DNA of 64,000 nt from Pseudomonadales bacterium. Lineage in GTDB: Bacteria > Pseudomonadota > Gammaproteobacteria > Pseudomonadales > Ketobacteraceae. Both the position numbers and the translations under genes were made by a program. Under the pieces are notes generated by a model. That model had not been told where the DNA came from, ran no database searches, and saw only the letters and a program-made list of their open reading frames with translations. The stretch spans positions 1-64,000 of the forward strand of contig NZXG01000036.1 of NCBI GenBank assembly GCA_002701845.1. Direction: 5' to 3'. This document shows positions 27,614-39,907 of the stretch, in pieces (position 1 is the stretch's first letter; each line of letters begins with the position of its first letter).

Positions 27614-27887
27614 ACCTCGCTTTCAACCTTATCCCTGTTCTTATCCCTGTTGTCCCTAAACCTTCCGTTTAGATCACCTTCCCTGGTTCCCTGGGGTGCA
27701 TCCGGCAACCCTCCCGCGACTCCTGGCGGGCTCCATCGTCCTGCGTACGTCCTGACTTCCGTTCGCTGCTGTCTACCGAAGAATCCGTTACCACCGGTGA
27801 CTTCCTGTCTGTGGGCAGCAGTCTATCGCGGGCCGCCTCTCAAACAACCCGTGTTGTGTTTACCGGACACCGTTAACCACTTCACAT
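27591..27887 (-). ncRNA. CsrB-like long CsrA-sequestering small RNA
   Basis: On the minus strand about 297 bases carry 15 GGA motifs, mostly AGGA, GGGA or CGGA in stem-loop settings, with a 12-base tandem AACAGGGATAAG repeated twice (27628-27651). It ends with a hairpin terminator and shares its 3' end (AAGCGAGGTGGG, stem, CCGCCCTTCTTT) with the shorter downstream RNA. A candidate -10, TATTAT (27894-27899), lies 17 bases after TTTAAG. GGA density and length resemble CsrB/CsrC more than RsmZ. Plus-strand open frames here (27313-27672, 27650-27892) lack any protein signature. The role is inferred from architecture. Confidence 0.75.
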
Positions 27888-27973
27888 TATGAAATAATAA
27901 TCTTATATATCAGAGGCTTAAAACAGAAAAAACAAGAACCACTGGTCGCGACACCTACAACCACTCACACGCC

Positions 27974-27991
27974 TGTGCGATATATCTCACA
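27974..27991. promoter_or_regulatory. GacA-like or CRP-like dyad before the CsrB-like RNA
   Basis: On the minus strand TGTGAG-ATATAT-CGCACA is a dyad about 95 bases upstream of the predicted start. It matches TGTAAG-N6-CTTACA at 9 of 12 positions. It also matches the CRP/Vfr consensus TGTGA-N6-TCACA at 9 of 10, so either regulator could bind. Confidence 0.5.
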
Positions 27992-28015
27992 CCTAAAATC
28001 ACCAACATCTCACAA

Positions 28016-28041
28016 ACAAAAAACGCGCCCGAAGGCGCGTT
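28016..28041 (-). terminator. Rho-independent terminator of rpoS
   Basis: On the minus strand AACGCGCC-TTCG-GGCGCGTT is followed by T4, about 25 bases after the rpoS stop. A stable UUCG tetraloop hairpin. Confidence 0.88.
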
Positions 28042-28068
28042 CCGTGAGGTCAGTGTCGCAACCAGGCT

Positions 28069-29067
28069 TTAGCCGCCAAAGATGGCTTCTCCGGTGAGGC
28101 CCTGTTTTTCCAGCAGATCCCGCAGCCGCTTCAGTGCTTCCACCTGAATCTGGCGGACCCGCTCCCGGGTAAGGCCGATTTCCAGGCCCACTTCCTCCAG
28201 CGTGCTCATCTCGTAGCCCCGCAATCCGAACCGACGGGCAATGACTTCCCGCTGTTTGCCGGGCAACTGATCCAGCCAGTAATCAATGCTGTAGCGCAGA
28301 TCCGCATCCTGTAGCAGTTCCGCCGGATCGGATACCTTGGTATCGGCGATGGTATCCAGCAGGGACTTGTCGGATTCGTGAGACATGGGGGTGTCCACGG
28401 AGGAGACCCGCTCGTTCAGACCCAGCATGCGCTTGACGTCCTCCAGGGGCTTGTCCAGCAGCTCGGCAATTTCTTCCGGGCTGGGTTCGTGATCCAGCTT
28501 CTGGGTCAGTTCCCGTGCCGCCCGCAGATAGATATTCAGCTCCTTCACCACATGGATGGGCAAACGAATGGTGCGGGTCTGATTCATAATGGCCCGCTCA
28601 ATGGTCTGCCGGATCCACCAGGTGGCGTAGGTGGAAAAGCGGAAACCCCGCTCCGGATCAAATTTTTCCACTGCCCGGATCAGACCCAGGTTGCCTTCCT
28701 CAATCAGGTCCAGCAGTGACAGCCCGCGGTTGACGTAGCGGCGGGCGATCTTCACCACCAGCCGCAGGTTGCTCTCAATCATTCGCTTGCGGGCATCCTC
28801 GTGACCCCGCAGCGCGCGGCGGGCATAGTAAACCTCTTCCTCCGGCGTCAGCAGTGGCGAGAAGCCGATCTCGTTTAGATAGAGCTGGGTGGCATCCAGG
28901 GTCTTTTGCATCCCCGGCTGCGCCACGAAGCTGTCGTCGTCAGTATCGTCGGAGCCGCTGCGCTTGTCCCGCAGTTCCGCCGCACGCTCTTCAAAGGCCT
29001 CCTCCAGATCGGTGTCCTCTTCGACAAAGTCCAGTTCCAGATCGTCGTCTCGTTGTGCTTGAATCAT
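28069..29067 (-). CDS. rpoS: Stationary-phase sigma factor RpoS
   Basis: Sigma-70-family factor for stationary-phase and stress genes. The 332 residues start with an acidic region 1.1-like segment. Region 1.2/2 comes next ([36 protein letters not shown]), with the -10-reading helix [17 protein letters not shown]. Region 3 follows, then region 4 with the [23 protein letters not shown]. It sits downstream of nlpD, the place where the main rpoS promoter lies in other species. Confidence 0.98.
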   Translation of the reverse strand: MIQAQRDDDLELDFVEEDTDLEEAFEERAAELRDKRSGSDDTDDDSFVAQPGMQKTLDATQLYLNEIGFSPLLTPEEEVYYARRALRGHEDARKRMIESNLRLVVKIARRYVNRGLSLLDLIEEGNLGLIRAVEKFDPERGFRFSTYATWWIRQTIERAIMNQTRTIRLPIHVVKELNIYLRAARELTQKLDHEPSPEEIAELLDKPLEDVKRMLGLNERVSSVDTPMSHESDKSLLDTIADTKVSDPAELLQDADLRYSIDYWLDQLPGKQREVIARRFGLRGYEMSTLEEVGLEIGLTRERVRQIQVEALKRLRDLLEKQGLTGEAIFGG

Positions 29068-29157
29068 TGCTAGTCTTCCCGCGCTATTCGTTGTTATAAC
29101 CGCCCCAAACCAGGCAGCCCCGTTGTCATCAAAGTTTAAGTTGCCTGCTATCCCAAT

Positions 29158-29940
29158 CTAGCGTTTCGGCAAATACTGCATCGGATTAACCGGTTTGCCA
29201 TCACGACGAATCTCGAAGTGCAATTTGTCGCGGCTGGTGCCGGTAGAACCTATTTCGGCAATCTTCTGCCCAGCTTTAACCGATTGGCCTTCATTGACCA
29301 GAATGCGGCTGTTATGGGCATAGGCGCTCAAGTAACGATCATTGTGCTTGATGATGACCAGGTTACCGTATCCCACCAGCCCTTCGCCGCTGTATACCAC
29401 CCGACCATCCGCCGCCGAATGCACAGGCTCTCCATGCCTTCCGGCCAGATCGATGCCCTTATTGATCCTCCCCGCCAGGGAGTAGGATTCAATAACCGGG
29501 CCCGTAACCGGCCACTGCCAGATCATAGATACCTTTTTATCTCTTTGATTTGCAACTTTTTCTTGGACCGGTTTGGTATCGTTTTGGGATTTCTTATAAC
29601 GAGTTTGAGATTTGCGGGTGGGAGAGGATGCCGGCGCGGAAGCGGAATTGGCGGCACTCCGGGCCCTGGGTTCGAGGCTGATCAGCTGGCCGGGATAGAT
29701 CCGATAAGGGGCGGAAATGCCGTTACTGCGGGCTAATTCTTCGTGATCGCGATTGTAGCGCCAGGCGATGGAGTACAGGGTGTCGCCGGGCTGAACCCGG
29801 TGAGAGCCTTGTATTACGGGGGCTGCGGGACGATAGACGTTGCGGATGGGTTCATAGCGGGAAGGGCCGCAGGAGCACAGCATGAAAATCATACAAACAA
29901 TGTGCGGGAATTTTCTAACGGCCTTATGTTGCCACGTCAC
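29158..29940 (-). CDS. nlpD: NlpD-type LysM/M23 lipoprotein, amidase activator
   Basis: Outer-membrane lipoprotein that activates cell-wall amidases at division. The N-terminal signal ends in a lipobox-like MLCSC. A LysM domain (HRVQPGDTLYSIAWRYN, about residues 47-90) binds peptidoglycan. A Ser/Lys/Gln-rich linker precedes a C-terminal LytM/M23 domain (GIDLAGRHGEPVHSAADG; KLHFEIRRDGKPVNP). The first zinc His/Asp motif is replaced (NKGIDLAG), so it should be non-enzymatic like NlpD and EnvC. The 260 residues are shorter than E. coli NlpD. It is upstream of rpoS. Confidence 0.9.
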   Translation of the reverse strand: MTWQHKAVRKFPHIVCMIFMLCSCGPSRYEPIRNVYRPAAPVIQGSHRVQPGDTLYSIAWRYNRDHEELARSNGISAPYRIYPGQLISLEPRARSAANSASAPASSPTRKSQTRYKKSQNDTKPVQEKVANQRDKKVSMIWQWPVTGPVIESYSLAGRINKGIDLAGRHGEPVHSAADGRVVYSGEGLVGYGNLVIIKHNDRYLSAYAHNSRILVNEGQSVKAGQKIAEIGSTGTSRDKLHFEIRRDGKPVNPMQYLPKR

Positions 29941-30096
29941 AGTGTTGCTCCGCTTCCTCGCCAGGTTTTAGATCACTTCATCACCTAAATTACTTTAGAA
30001 TCAAAATTTATAAACCTAGTGGACTTATATCGACAAAATCTAATTGGTTTTTGAATAAAATCACAAAAACTCACTGGGAATTGATTATTTTTTGAT
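29941..30096. other. AT-rich intergenic region upstream of nlpD
   Basis: About 155 bases that are strikingly rich in A+T compared with the flanking genes, between popT and nlpD. It probably holds the nlpD(-rpoS) promoter, though no single -35/-10 pair stands out. No open frame or RNA is recognisable. Confidence 0.4.
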
Positions 30097-31053
30097 CTAT
30101 GAGCGGTTGACGCCGGCACCGGTTTTCGGTCGGGCCAGCCATTCCAACAGCAACACCAGGGCTGCGGCCAACAGCATCAGGGCAATACTCTGTACCAGTT
30201 GCGGGTCCTGACCGGTGAGCAGTTCGTAACGCTGGGGCCAGAGGTTGGCCTGATCCAGAGGCACCTGCTCACCATGACTGTTTACCCGGGTGGTGAGGGT
30301 TTGCTTCCAGGGCCAGACTTTGTTCAGGGAACCCAGCATAAAGCCGGTTAACAGAGCCAGGGTCAGGGCATGGTAGTGGTGCAGCAACCAGGACAGCAAC
30401 CGGGTAAACAGCAGCAGGCCCAGGATACAGCCGGCGCTGAACAGCGCCAGATTCCCAAACTGCAGGCCCTTGACGGCGCCGATCACGTGGGCGTACATGC
30501 CCAACAGTAACAGGATAAAGGATCCCGACACCCCCGGCAGAACCATGGCGCAAATGGCAATACTGCCCGCCAGGAACAGGGTGAGGGGCGTGAGCGGCAG
30601 CTCCTGGGGGGACAGGGTGGTAATACCGTAGGCAATACCGGCCCCCAGCACCAGCGCAACCCCGGTGGCCGTACCCCAGCGGGGTATCTGTCGCCCAATA
30701 TGCACCGCCGACGCCAGAATCAGGCCGAAAAAGAACGCCCAAAGCAGTTGCGGATGTTGCTGCAACAGGCCGGAGATAAGACTGGACAGGGTAAACACAC
30801 TGGTAAGAATGCCGGCGAACAGCAGCAGCAAAAAGTTGCCGTTGAATGAATGCCAGGCCGCCACTGGACCCTGTCGTAGCAGCACCCGGATGGTTTGGGG
30901 TCCGACGGCGCCAATACTGTCCACCAGCTTCTCATAGATGCCGGTAATAAAGGCCACGGTACCGCCGGAGACACCGGGAACAATGTCCGCCGCCCCCATG
31001 GCCATACCTTTTAGAAATAACAACACTGACGCCTTGAGGGGTTTGCTTGCCAT
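30097..31053 (-). CDS. popT: DUF368 polyprenyl-phosphate translocase (PopT type)
   Basis: Polytopic membrane protein; the DUF368 family has been identified as undecaprenyl-phosphate flippases that return the lipid carrier to the inner leaflet. The 318 residues have about eight hydrophobic segments and the two family repeats GMAMGAADIVPGVSGGT and VLPGVSGSFILLLLGMY. It lies between pcm and nlpD. With uppP at 47.7 kb, two undecaprenyl-carrier recycling functions are in the window. Confidence 0.88.
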   Translation of the reverse strand: MASKPLKASVLLFLKGMAMGAADIVPGVSGGTVAFITGIYEKLVDSIGAVGPQTIRVLLRQGPVAAWHSFNGNFLLLLFAGILTSVFTLSSLISGLLQQHPQLLWAFFFGLILASAVHIGRQIPRWGTATGVALVLGAGIAYGITTLSPQELPLTPLTLFLAGSIAICAMVLPGVSGSFILLLLGMYAHVIGAVKGLQFGNLALFSAGCILGLLLFTRLLSWLLHHYHALTLALLTGFMLGSLNKVWPWKQTLTTRVNSHGEQVPLDQANLWPQRYELLTGQDPQLVQSIALMLLAAALVLLLEWLARPKTGAGVNRS

Positions 31054-31092
31054 AACAACTGCTGCCGGTGGAAGGACGAAGCCGGTGTCGCC

Positions 31093-31758
31093 TCAGCGCA
31101 AACCGGAACGAAATGGAACGAAACGCACGTGTTCAATAAACTCCCGCTGGAAACCCTCTTCCGTGCGGGTAATGCGATACAGTTTCTGATCCTGCTCGCC
31201 GATGGGAATCACCAGGCGGCCACCGATGGCCAACTGCTGCAGGAGTTCCGGTGGCACCTCTGCCGGAGCGGCTGCCGCCAGGATACCGTCAAAGGGGGCC
31301 ATTTCCTCCAGGCCCACACTGCCATCGGCATACCGCAGAATGACATTGTGAATACGCAGGTCGCGCAACCGCTTGCGGGCTTTCTCCTGCAATGCCTTGA
31401 TCCGTTCCAGGGAGTAAACCTCTTTGGCGAAGCGGGCCAGAATTGCAGTCTGATAGCCGGAACCGGTACCGATTTCCAATACCCGCTCCAGGGGCCCCCC
31501 CTCCACCAGCAGCTCGGTCATGCGGGCCACAATAAAGGGTTGGGAAATGGTTTGATTGTGGCCGATGGGCAACGCGGTGTCTTCATAGGCGCGATGGGCC
31601 AGTGCTTCATCCACAAACAAATGCCGGGGCACCGAACGGATGGCCTCCAGCACTTCGAAATTGCGCACCCCCTGTTCCTGCAACCGGGTAATCAATCGAT
31701 CCCGGGTACGTTGGGAAGTCATACCAATGCCGTTGGCCGCCACGCTTGAATCGTTCAC
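31093..31758 (-). CDS. pcm: Protein-L-isoaspartate O-methyltransferase
   Basis: Repairs isoaspartyl residues in aged proteins using SAM. The 221 residues have [20 protein letters not shown], the substrate/SAM motif [20 protein letters not shown], and the SAM-binding [16 protein letters not shown]. The GTG start at 31758 follows GAGGAA; an ATG 12 codons in is an alternative. surE, which normally directly precedes and overlaps pcm, is missing: only 90 bases separate pcm from truD. Confidence 0.96.
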   Translation of the reverse strand: MNDSSVAANGIGMTSQRTRDRLITRLQEQGVRNFEVLEAIRSVPRHLFVDEALAHRAYEDTALPIGHNQTISQPFIVARMTELLVEGGPLERVLEIGTGSGYQTAILARFAKEVYSLERIKALQEKARKRLRDLRIHNVILRYADGSVGLEEMAPFDGILAAAAPAEVPPELLQQLAIGGRLVIPIGEQDQKLYRITRTEEGFQREFIEHVRFVPFRSGLR

Positions 31759-31848
31759 AGGCTGTTCCTCATTGCAGTGCCCTGACGCGGAAATAAATAA
31801 TTGTTATTCAAGTATTTCATTGTAAAAGAAGGGAACCAAAACAGCGAG

Positions 31849-32904
31849 TCAAAAAGCGGCCGTGGGGGGCGCGGCGGTCTGTGGTTGGCGCAACCGCACC
31901 AGCTCCCGCAGCACACAGGTGGCAAACGCGCCCTTCGGCAACTGAAAACTCAGGCACAGATCCTGTCCCTGGCCATGCTCCTGCCACTGAACCTGAAACT
32001 GTTCCGGCAGCAGGCGCCAGGGCCGTGGCTCAGGATTCATGTTGGCGGCCTGCAGCAGCACCTGCCAGGGGGGCGGCAGGTTCGGCTCGTCCGCTGCCGG
32101 CAGCCAACCCGCCGGTTCTATGTCTCCTCTCTCCCAGCGTTGTTGCAATTCGGTATCCCATTCCTGCGTGGTGAAAAAGCTGCGGCTGCCCCGCAGCATC
32201 AAGGGATCCCCGGGTTGCCAGCGGGGCCACAGTCCCTGTTGCAGCCGCTGCCCCAGCCGGCCGTTGAACCACCAGCTGCGCAAACAGGACAGCACCCTGC
32301 CCCGCGCCACCCGTTCCCGGGGCAGCACCCCCTGTTGCAGACAGGCCTCGGCTTCAGCAATGTTGGCCCCCTGACGGCCAAACCGCTGGGGCCCGAAATA
32401 GTTGGGTACGCCGGCACTGGCTGCCCACTGTAACGGCTGCTCCAGGGCGGCGGCGTCACTGACCTGACGCAGCCGGATCAAAAACCGGTTGCGCTGGTGG
32501 GTGCCAATGCGCAGCTTGCGCGGATGCCGGCTCCACCGCTGCAGCTGGATTCCCTGTTGCGCCAGGGCCGCGGGATCCGGTGCCAGAGTGCTACCGGGTA
32601 GATGCACGGAAAACCATTGGCTGGTCACCGCCTGCCGGTCCTTGAGGCCGGAATAACTGACCCGTCGCATGGCAACCCCGAACTGACGGGCCAGACACTG
32701 CAGGGTATAGCGGGTGTTGTGGTCCCGGGTCTGCAGCAGCAGATACAGATGCTCGCCTTCACCGGCCGGTTCGTAACCCAGCACCTCTTCCACCACAAAG
32801 TCCTCGGGCCGGGTTTTAAAGTCGGCGCTGGCCACGGGACCGCCCCAGGCAAACGGCGCCGTTGCCAGACCCCAGGCGGGTAACCGGTCATCAAAGGGTG
32901 TCAT
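31849..32904 (-). CDS. truD: tRNA pseudouridine(13) synthase TruD
   Basis: Makes pseudouridine 13 in tRNA-Glu. The motifs are [11 protein letters not shown] at the N-terminus, [16 protein letters not shown] carrying the catalytic Asp, and [18 protein letters not shown]. The start ATG at 32904 overlaps the ispF stop by four bases (ATGA), which I prefer to an extension of 45 Arg-rich residues in the same frame. The 351 residues match E. coli TruD. Confidence 0.96.
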   Translation of the reverse strand: MTPFDDRLPAWGLATAPFAWGGPVASADFKTRPEDFVVEEVLGYEPAGEGEHLYLLLQTRDHNTRYTLQCLARQFGVAMRRVSYSGLKDRQAVTSQWFSVHLPGSTLAPDPAALAQQGIQLQRWSRHPRKLRIGTHQRNRFLIRLRQVSDAAALEQPLQWAASAGVPNYFGPQRFGRQGANIAEAEACLQQGVLPRERVARGRVLSCLRSWWFNGRLGQRLQQGLWPRWQPGDPLMLRGSRSFFTTQEWDTELQQRWERGDIEPAGWLPAADEPNLPPPWQVLLQAANMNPEPRPWRLLPEQFQVQWQEHGQGQDLCLSFQLPKGAFATCVLRELVRLRQPQTAAPPTAAF

Positions 32905-33377
32905 AAGGAATGGATCAGCGCCACGGCGTGCACGGCAATGCCCTCGCCCCGGCCGGTATAGCCCAGTTGCTCGGTGGTGGTGGCTTTGACATTCACCGCC
33001 CCGGTTGCCAGCTTCAGGTCGGCGGCGATGTGGTCGCACATGGCGGCGATATGGGGCGCCAGTTTCGGCGCCTGGGCCACAATGGTCAGGTCCACATTGC
33101 CCACCTGAAAACCGGTCTGATGCAGTTGCTCCAGCACCGAGCGCAGCAACTCCCGGCTGTCGGCGCCGGCATAGCGGGGATCGGTATCGGGAAAGTGACG
33201 CCCGATATCCCCCAGGGCGGCGGCCCCCAACAGGGCGTCCGCCAGGGCATGCAGGGCCACATCCCCATCGGAGTGGGCAATAAAGCCCTGGTGAAACGGA
33301 ATCTTCACGCCACCCAGGATCAGGTGGTCGCCAGGTCCAAAACGATGTACATCAAAGCCGTGTCCGATTCGAATCAT
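32901..33377 (-). CDS. ispF: 2-C-methyl-D-erythritol 2,4-cyclodiphosphate synthase
   Basis: Fifth step of the MEP isoprenoid pathway. The 158 residues contain the zinc site in [11 protein letters not shown], the [20 protein letters not shown] motif, and the C-terminal [19 protein letters not shown]. It follows ispD by 24 bases and overlaps truD by four, a standard gammaproteobacterial operon. Confidence 0.98.
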   Translation of the reverse strand: MIRIGHGFDVHRFGPGDHLILGGVKIPFHQGFIAHSDGDVALHALADALLGAAALGDIGRHFPDTDPRYAGADSRELLRSVLEQLHQTGFQVGNVDLTIVAQAPKLAPHIAAMCDHIAADLKLATGAVNVKATTTEQLGYTGRGEGIAVHAVALIHSL

Positions 33378-33401
33378 GGAGAATCCCGGAGTAACACCCG
33401 T

Positions 33402-34103
33402 TTATTGCTGTTGCAGATACAGGCTCGCCAGATGCAGGTCCTGCGGGTGGGTGATTTTGATATTGTCGCAATGGCCTTCCACCAGCAGCGGCTGATGGCC
33501 CCCATGCTCCATGGCGGAGGCTTCGTCGGTGACCACCACCCCCGCCTCCAGCGCTGTTTCCAGTGCCTGCCGCAGCGCCCCCAGGCGAAACAGCTGGGGC
33601 GTCAAGGCATGCCACAACTGTCGCCGGTCCACGGTTTCCACAATCTGATTAATGGGGTTGGCGCGCTTCATGGTATCCCGCACCGGATTGGCCAGAATGC
33701 CACCCACGGCATCCAGTTGCTGCACCTGTTGGACCAGTTTGCGGATATCCTCCGGTCGCACACAGGGTCGGGCCACGTCATGCACCAGCACCCAATCCTG
33801 CTCCTCCCCCACGCCACTTAACAGGCGCAGGCCATTGAGTACGGAGTGGCAACGCTCATCGCCGCCGACCACGGTTGTCACCCGCTGGTGGCTCGCCACC
33901 GGCAACTGCCGGAACTGCTGATCCTCATTGCTGATGGCCACCACCACCTGTTCGATTTCGCTGAGTTGCAACAACCGGTTGAGGGTATGTTCCACCACCC
34001 GGGCGCCGTTAACCTGCAGATACTGTTTGGGCACTGCCGAACCGAACCGTTTCCCCACACCGGCCGCCGGCACCACGCACCATAGTCGCGTTGTGTCATT
34101 CAT
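33402..34103 (-). CDS. ispD: MEP cytidylyltransferase
   Basis: Makes CDP-methylerythritol in the MEP pathway. The 233 residues have the nucleotidyltransferase start VVPAAGVGKRFGSAVPKQYL, the central WVLVHDVARPCV and a C-terminal TDEASAMEHGG. It starts six bases after ftsB ends, so it is in the ftsB-ispD-ispF-truD operon. Confidence 0.98.
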   Translation of the reverse strand: MNDTTRLWCVVPAAGVGKRFGSAVPKQYLQVNGARVVEHTLNRLLQLSEIEQVVVAISNEDQQFRQLPVASHQRVTTVVGGDERCHSVLNGLRLLSGVGEEQDWVLVHDVARPCVRPEDIRKLVQQVQQLDAVGGILANPVRDTMKRANPINQIVETVDRRQLWHALTPQLFRLGALRQALETALEAGVVVTDEASAMEHGGHQPLLVEGHCDNIKITHPQDLHLASLYLQQQ

Positions 34104-34109
34104 TCTGAT

Positions 34110-34457
34110 TTACTGTTGATCGTCGTCGATTATAAGAAAGAAGGTTTCGTCTTCTTTCACCATCCCCAATTGTGTGCGGGCCCGTTCCTCCACCGCGTCC
34201 AGACCACCCTTCAGGTTTTTCACCTCCGCCTGTAAACGCTTGTTGCGTTCGGCGGTTAAATAATTTTCCTGTTCCTGACGCTTGATTTCGCCCTGCAGGC
34301 GCCAGATATCCGCCAGGCTGCCCTCGCCGATCCACAGTCGCAACTGCAAGGCCACGAAACACACCACCAGTATCCAGAACAGGACCCGGGGCAGTGTGAT
34401 CCAGGAGGATTGGCTCTGGTCGGGCGCAGAGGGTTCAGACGTGGAGCGTGAAGACAT
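34110..34457 (-). CDS. ftsB: Cell division protein FtsB
   Basis: Bitopic septal protein that forms a complex with FtsL and FtsQ. The 115 residues have a polar N-terminus, one transmembrane helix (VLFWILVVCFVALQLRLWIG), then a periplasmic coiled coil (IWRLQGEIKRQEQENYLTAE onward) and an acidic tail. The N-terminal tail is a little longer than usual. It lies between eno and ispD, the conserved position. Confidence 0.93.
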   Translation of the reverse strand: MSSRSTSEPSAPDQSQSSWITLPRVLFWILVVCFVALQLRLWIGEGSLADIWRLQGEIKRQEQENYLTAERNKRLQAEVKNLKGGLDAVEERARTQLGMVKEDETFFLIIDDDQQ

Positions 34458-34529
34458 GACACACCGGCACAGGTGAAGGTATGCGCCTAAGGATGGAGCG
34501 TTAAGCGATTCAGGTCAAGCCAGGCTGCC

Positions 34530-34556
34530 GCCGGTGGCCGGGCTGCGGCCACCGGC
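34530..34556 (-). other. Strong GC hairpin between eno and ftsB
   Basis: GCCGGTGGCCG (34530-34540) and CGGCCACCGGC (34546-34556) form a perfect 11-bp stem with a 5-base loop, nine bases after the eno stop. There is no T-tract, so it may be a 3'-end stabilising or attenuating stem rather than a true terminator. Confidence 0.6.
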
Positions 34557-34564
34557 CGGCGGAT

Positions 34565-38510
<3,946 letters not shown>

Positions 38511-38539
38511 TTAAATTCTACCGGAAGAGGGATTGGGAC

Positions 38540-39907
38540 TCAATCGCGGGGCCAGGCCGGGGGCTGCCAGCTGAGAGCCAAGGCATCGGCATCGGTGGCG
38601 GGCAGGTAATCCGCCGCCACCCACAGCCCGGGTACGCCGGCAATGGCATCACCGCATTTGAGGATCGGCCAGAGGGGGCGCCACCAGGGCGGGATGCGCT
38701 GCTCCTGGAACAGATCCTTGAGCGCCTTGGGCGGTCGACCGGGCAGTGCCAGGCGTTCCCCGCCCCGGCGAAAATCGATGCTCAGTTCCCCCTTGGTCAG
38801 CGCCTGGCGGGAGAAACGGGTGTCCCCCCGCGGCCGCAACCGGCCCAGGGGTAGCGCCAGTGACTGCGGGGCCGCTGCCAGGTCCTGCAGGCGGCAGGCC
38901 AACGCTGAACCGGGGGCGATGGGCAGGGGCTCCGGCACCAGATAAAGCCGTCCGTTGAAGCGCCGGACACTCTGACGGCCCCATTGCACCCGGGGTTGCC
39001 GGTCGCCGGCCGCCGCCATCACCTCGGTCACCAGGCGTTGCAGGCGGTCTTCGCTGGGGGCCTGGGCACCCAGCTGCCGCAGCCAGTGGCGCAGCAGGTT
39101 GCGCTGGCGATCCGGGGCCAGGGGCCGCAAGCGGGTCAGGGGCAGGCCGCCGTCCCGGGGCCAGGGCCCAAGATCCATGGCGGCCAATTGCTCCAACAGG
39201 CCGGCGGCCTCGGCCCCCAGTCGCGCGGAACGGGCCAGGGTACGGTTCAGGCCGGGATGCTGCCGACGCCAGAGCGGCAGCAAACGCTGGCGCAGAAAAT
39301 TCCGCTGCAGGGTCTCGTCCTGATTACTGGGGTCTTCCACCCAGGTCAAACCGTGGTGATTGGCGTAGGCCTGCAGCCGCTGGCGATCCAGCGCCAACAA
39401 GGGTCGCAATATACTGAAACCCAGGTGCCGGGAATGCATTGCCATGGCACCCAGCCCCAACGGTCCACTGCCCCGGGCCAGCCGTTGCAACAGGGTCTCC
39501 ACCTGGTCATCCCGGTGATGGGCCAGCAACAACACATCGTCGGCGGTCACCTGCTCCGCAAAGGCCTGATATCGGGCCTGGCGCGCAGCCTGTTCCAGAC
39601 TGGCGCCGGCTGCATCCACGGCAACAGTGGCGGCATGAAAGTGCACCCCCCAGGCGGCGCACTGACGTTTACAGTGCTGCAGCCACTCTGGAGCCAGGGG
39701 ATGCAACTGATGATTCACATGCATGGCGTGTACGGGCGGCCGTTGCGCCGCAGGCTGTTGCTGCCACCAGGCCCGGAGCAGATGCAACAATACGGTGGAA
39801 TCCAGGCCGCCGCTGAAACCCACATAAATGCGCCGGGGCGCGGCCACGGTGGCCAGCGCCCCGGCAATCAGTTGCGGATCGGGTTGGGTGGTTTCAGCGT
39901 CAATCAT
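38540..39907 (-). CDS. tilS: tRNA(Ile)-lysidine synthetase
   Basis: Modifies C34 of tRNA-Ile(CAT) to lysidine. The 455 residues start with the PP-loop ATP site YVGFSGGLDSTVLLHLL, then DDVLLLAHHRDDQVETLLQR, and the C-terminal TilS domains (FRRGGERLALPGRPPKALKD; IPPWWR). The start overlaps the end of the GldG-like gene by four bases, so it is coupled to an ABC-export operon. accA, its usual upstream neighbour, is not here. Confidence 0.96.
   Translation of the reverse strand: MIDAETTQPDPQLIAGALATVAAPRRIYVGFSGGLDSTVLLHLLRAWWQQQPAAQRPPVHAMHVNHQLHPLAPEWLQHCKRQCAAWGVHFHAATVAVDAAGASLEQAARQARYQAFAEQVTADDVLLLAHHRDDQVETLLQRLARGSGPLGLGAMAMHSRHLGFSILRPLLALDRQRLQAYANHHGLTWVEDPSNQDETLQRNFLRQRLLPLWRRQHPGLNRTLARSARLGAEAAGLLEQLAAMDLGPWPRDGGLPLTRLRPLAPDRQRNLLRHWLRQLGAQAPSEDRLQRLVTEVMAAAGDRQPRVQWGRQSVRRFNGRLYLVPEPLPIAPGSALACRLQDLAAAPQSLALPLGRLRPRGDTRFSRQALTKGELSIDFRRGGERLALPGRPPKALKDLFQEQRIPPWWRPLWPILKCGDAIAGVPGLWVAADYLPATDADALALSWQPPAWPRD

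Noticed and set aside
27313-27892. Open frames of 119 and 80 codons on the plus strand (27313-27672, 27650-27892)
   Set aside because: Translations lack any conserved motif, the region is dominated by GGA hairpins and terminators readable on the opposite strand, and there is no ribosome site.
32905-33039. 45-residue N-terminal extension of TruD
   Set aside because: It lies inside ispF in another frame and is Arg-rich; the ATG overlapping the ispF stop gives the normal TruD N-terminus.
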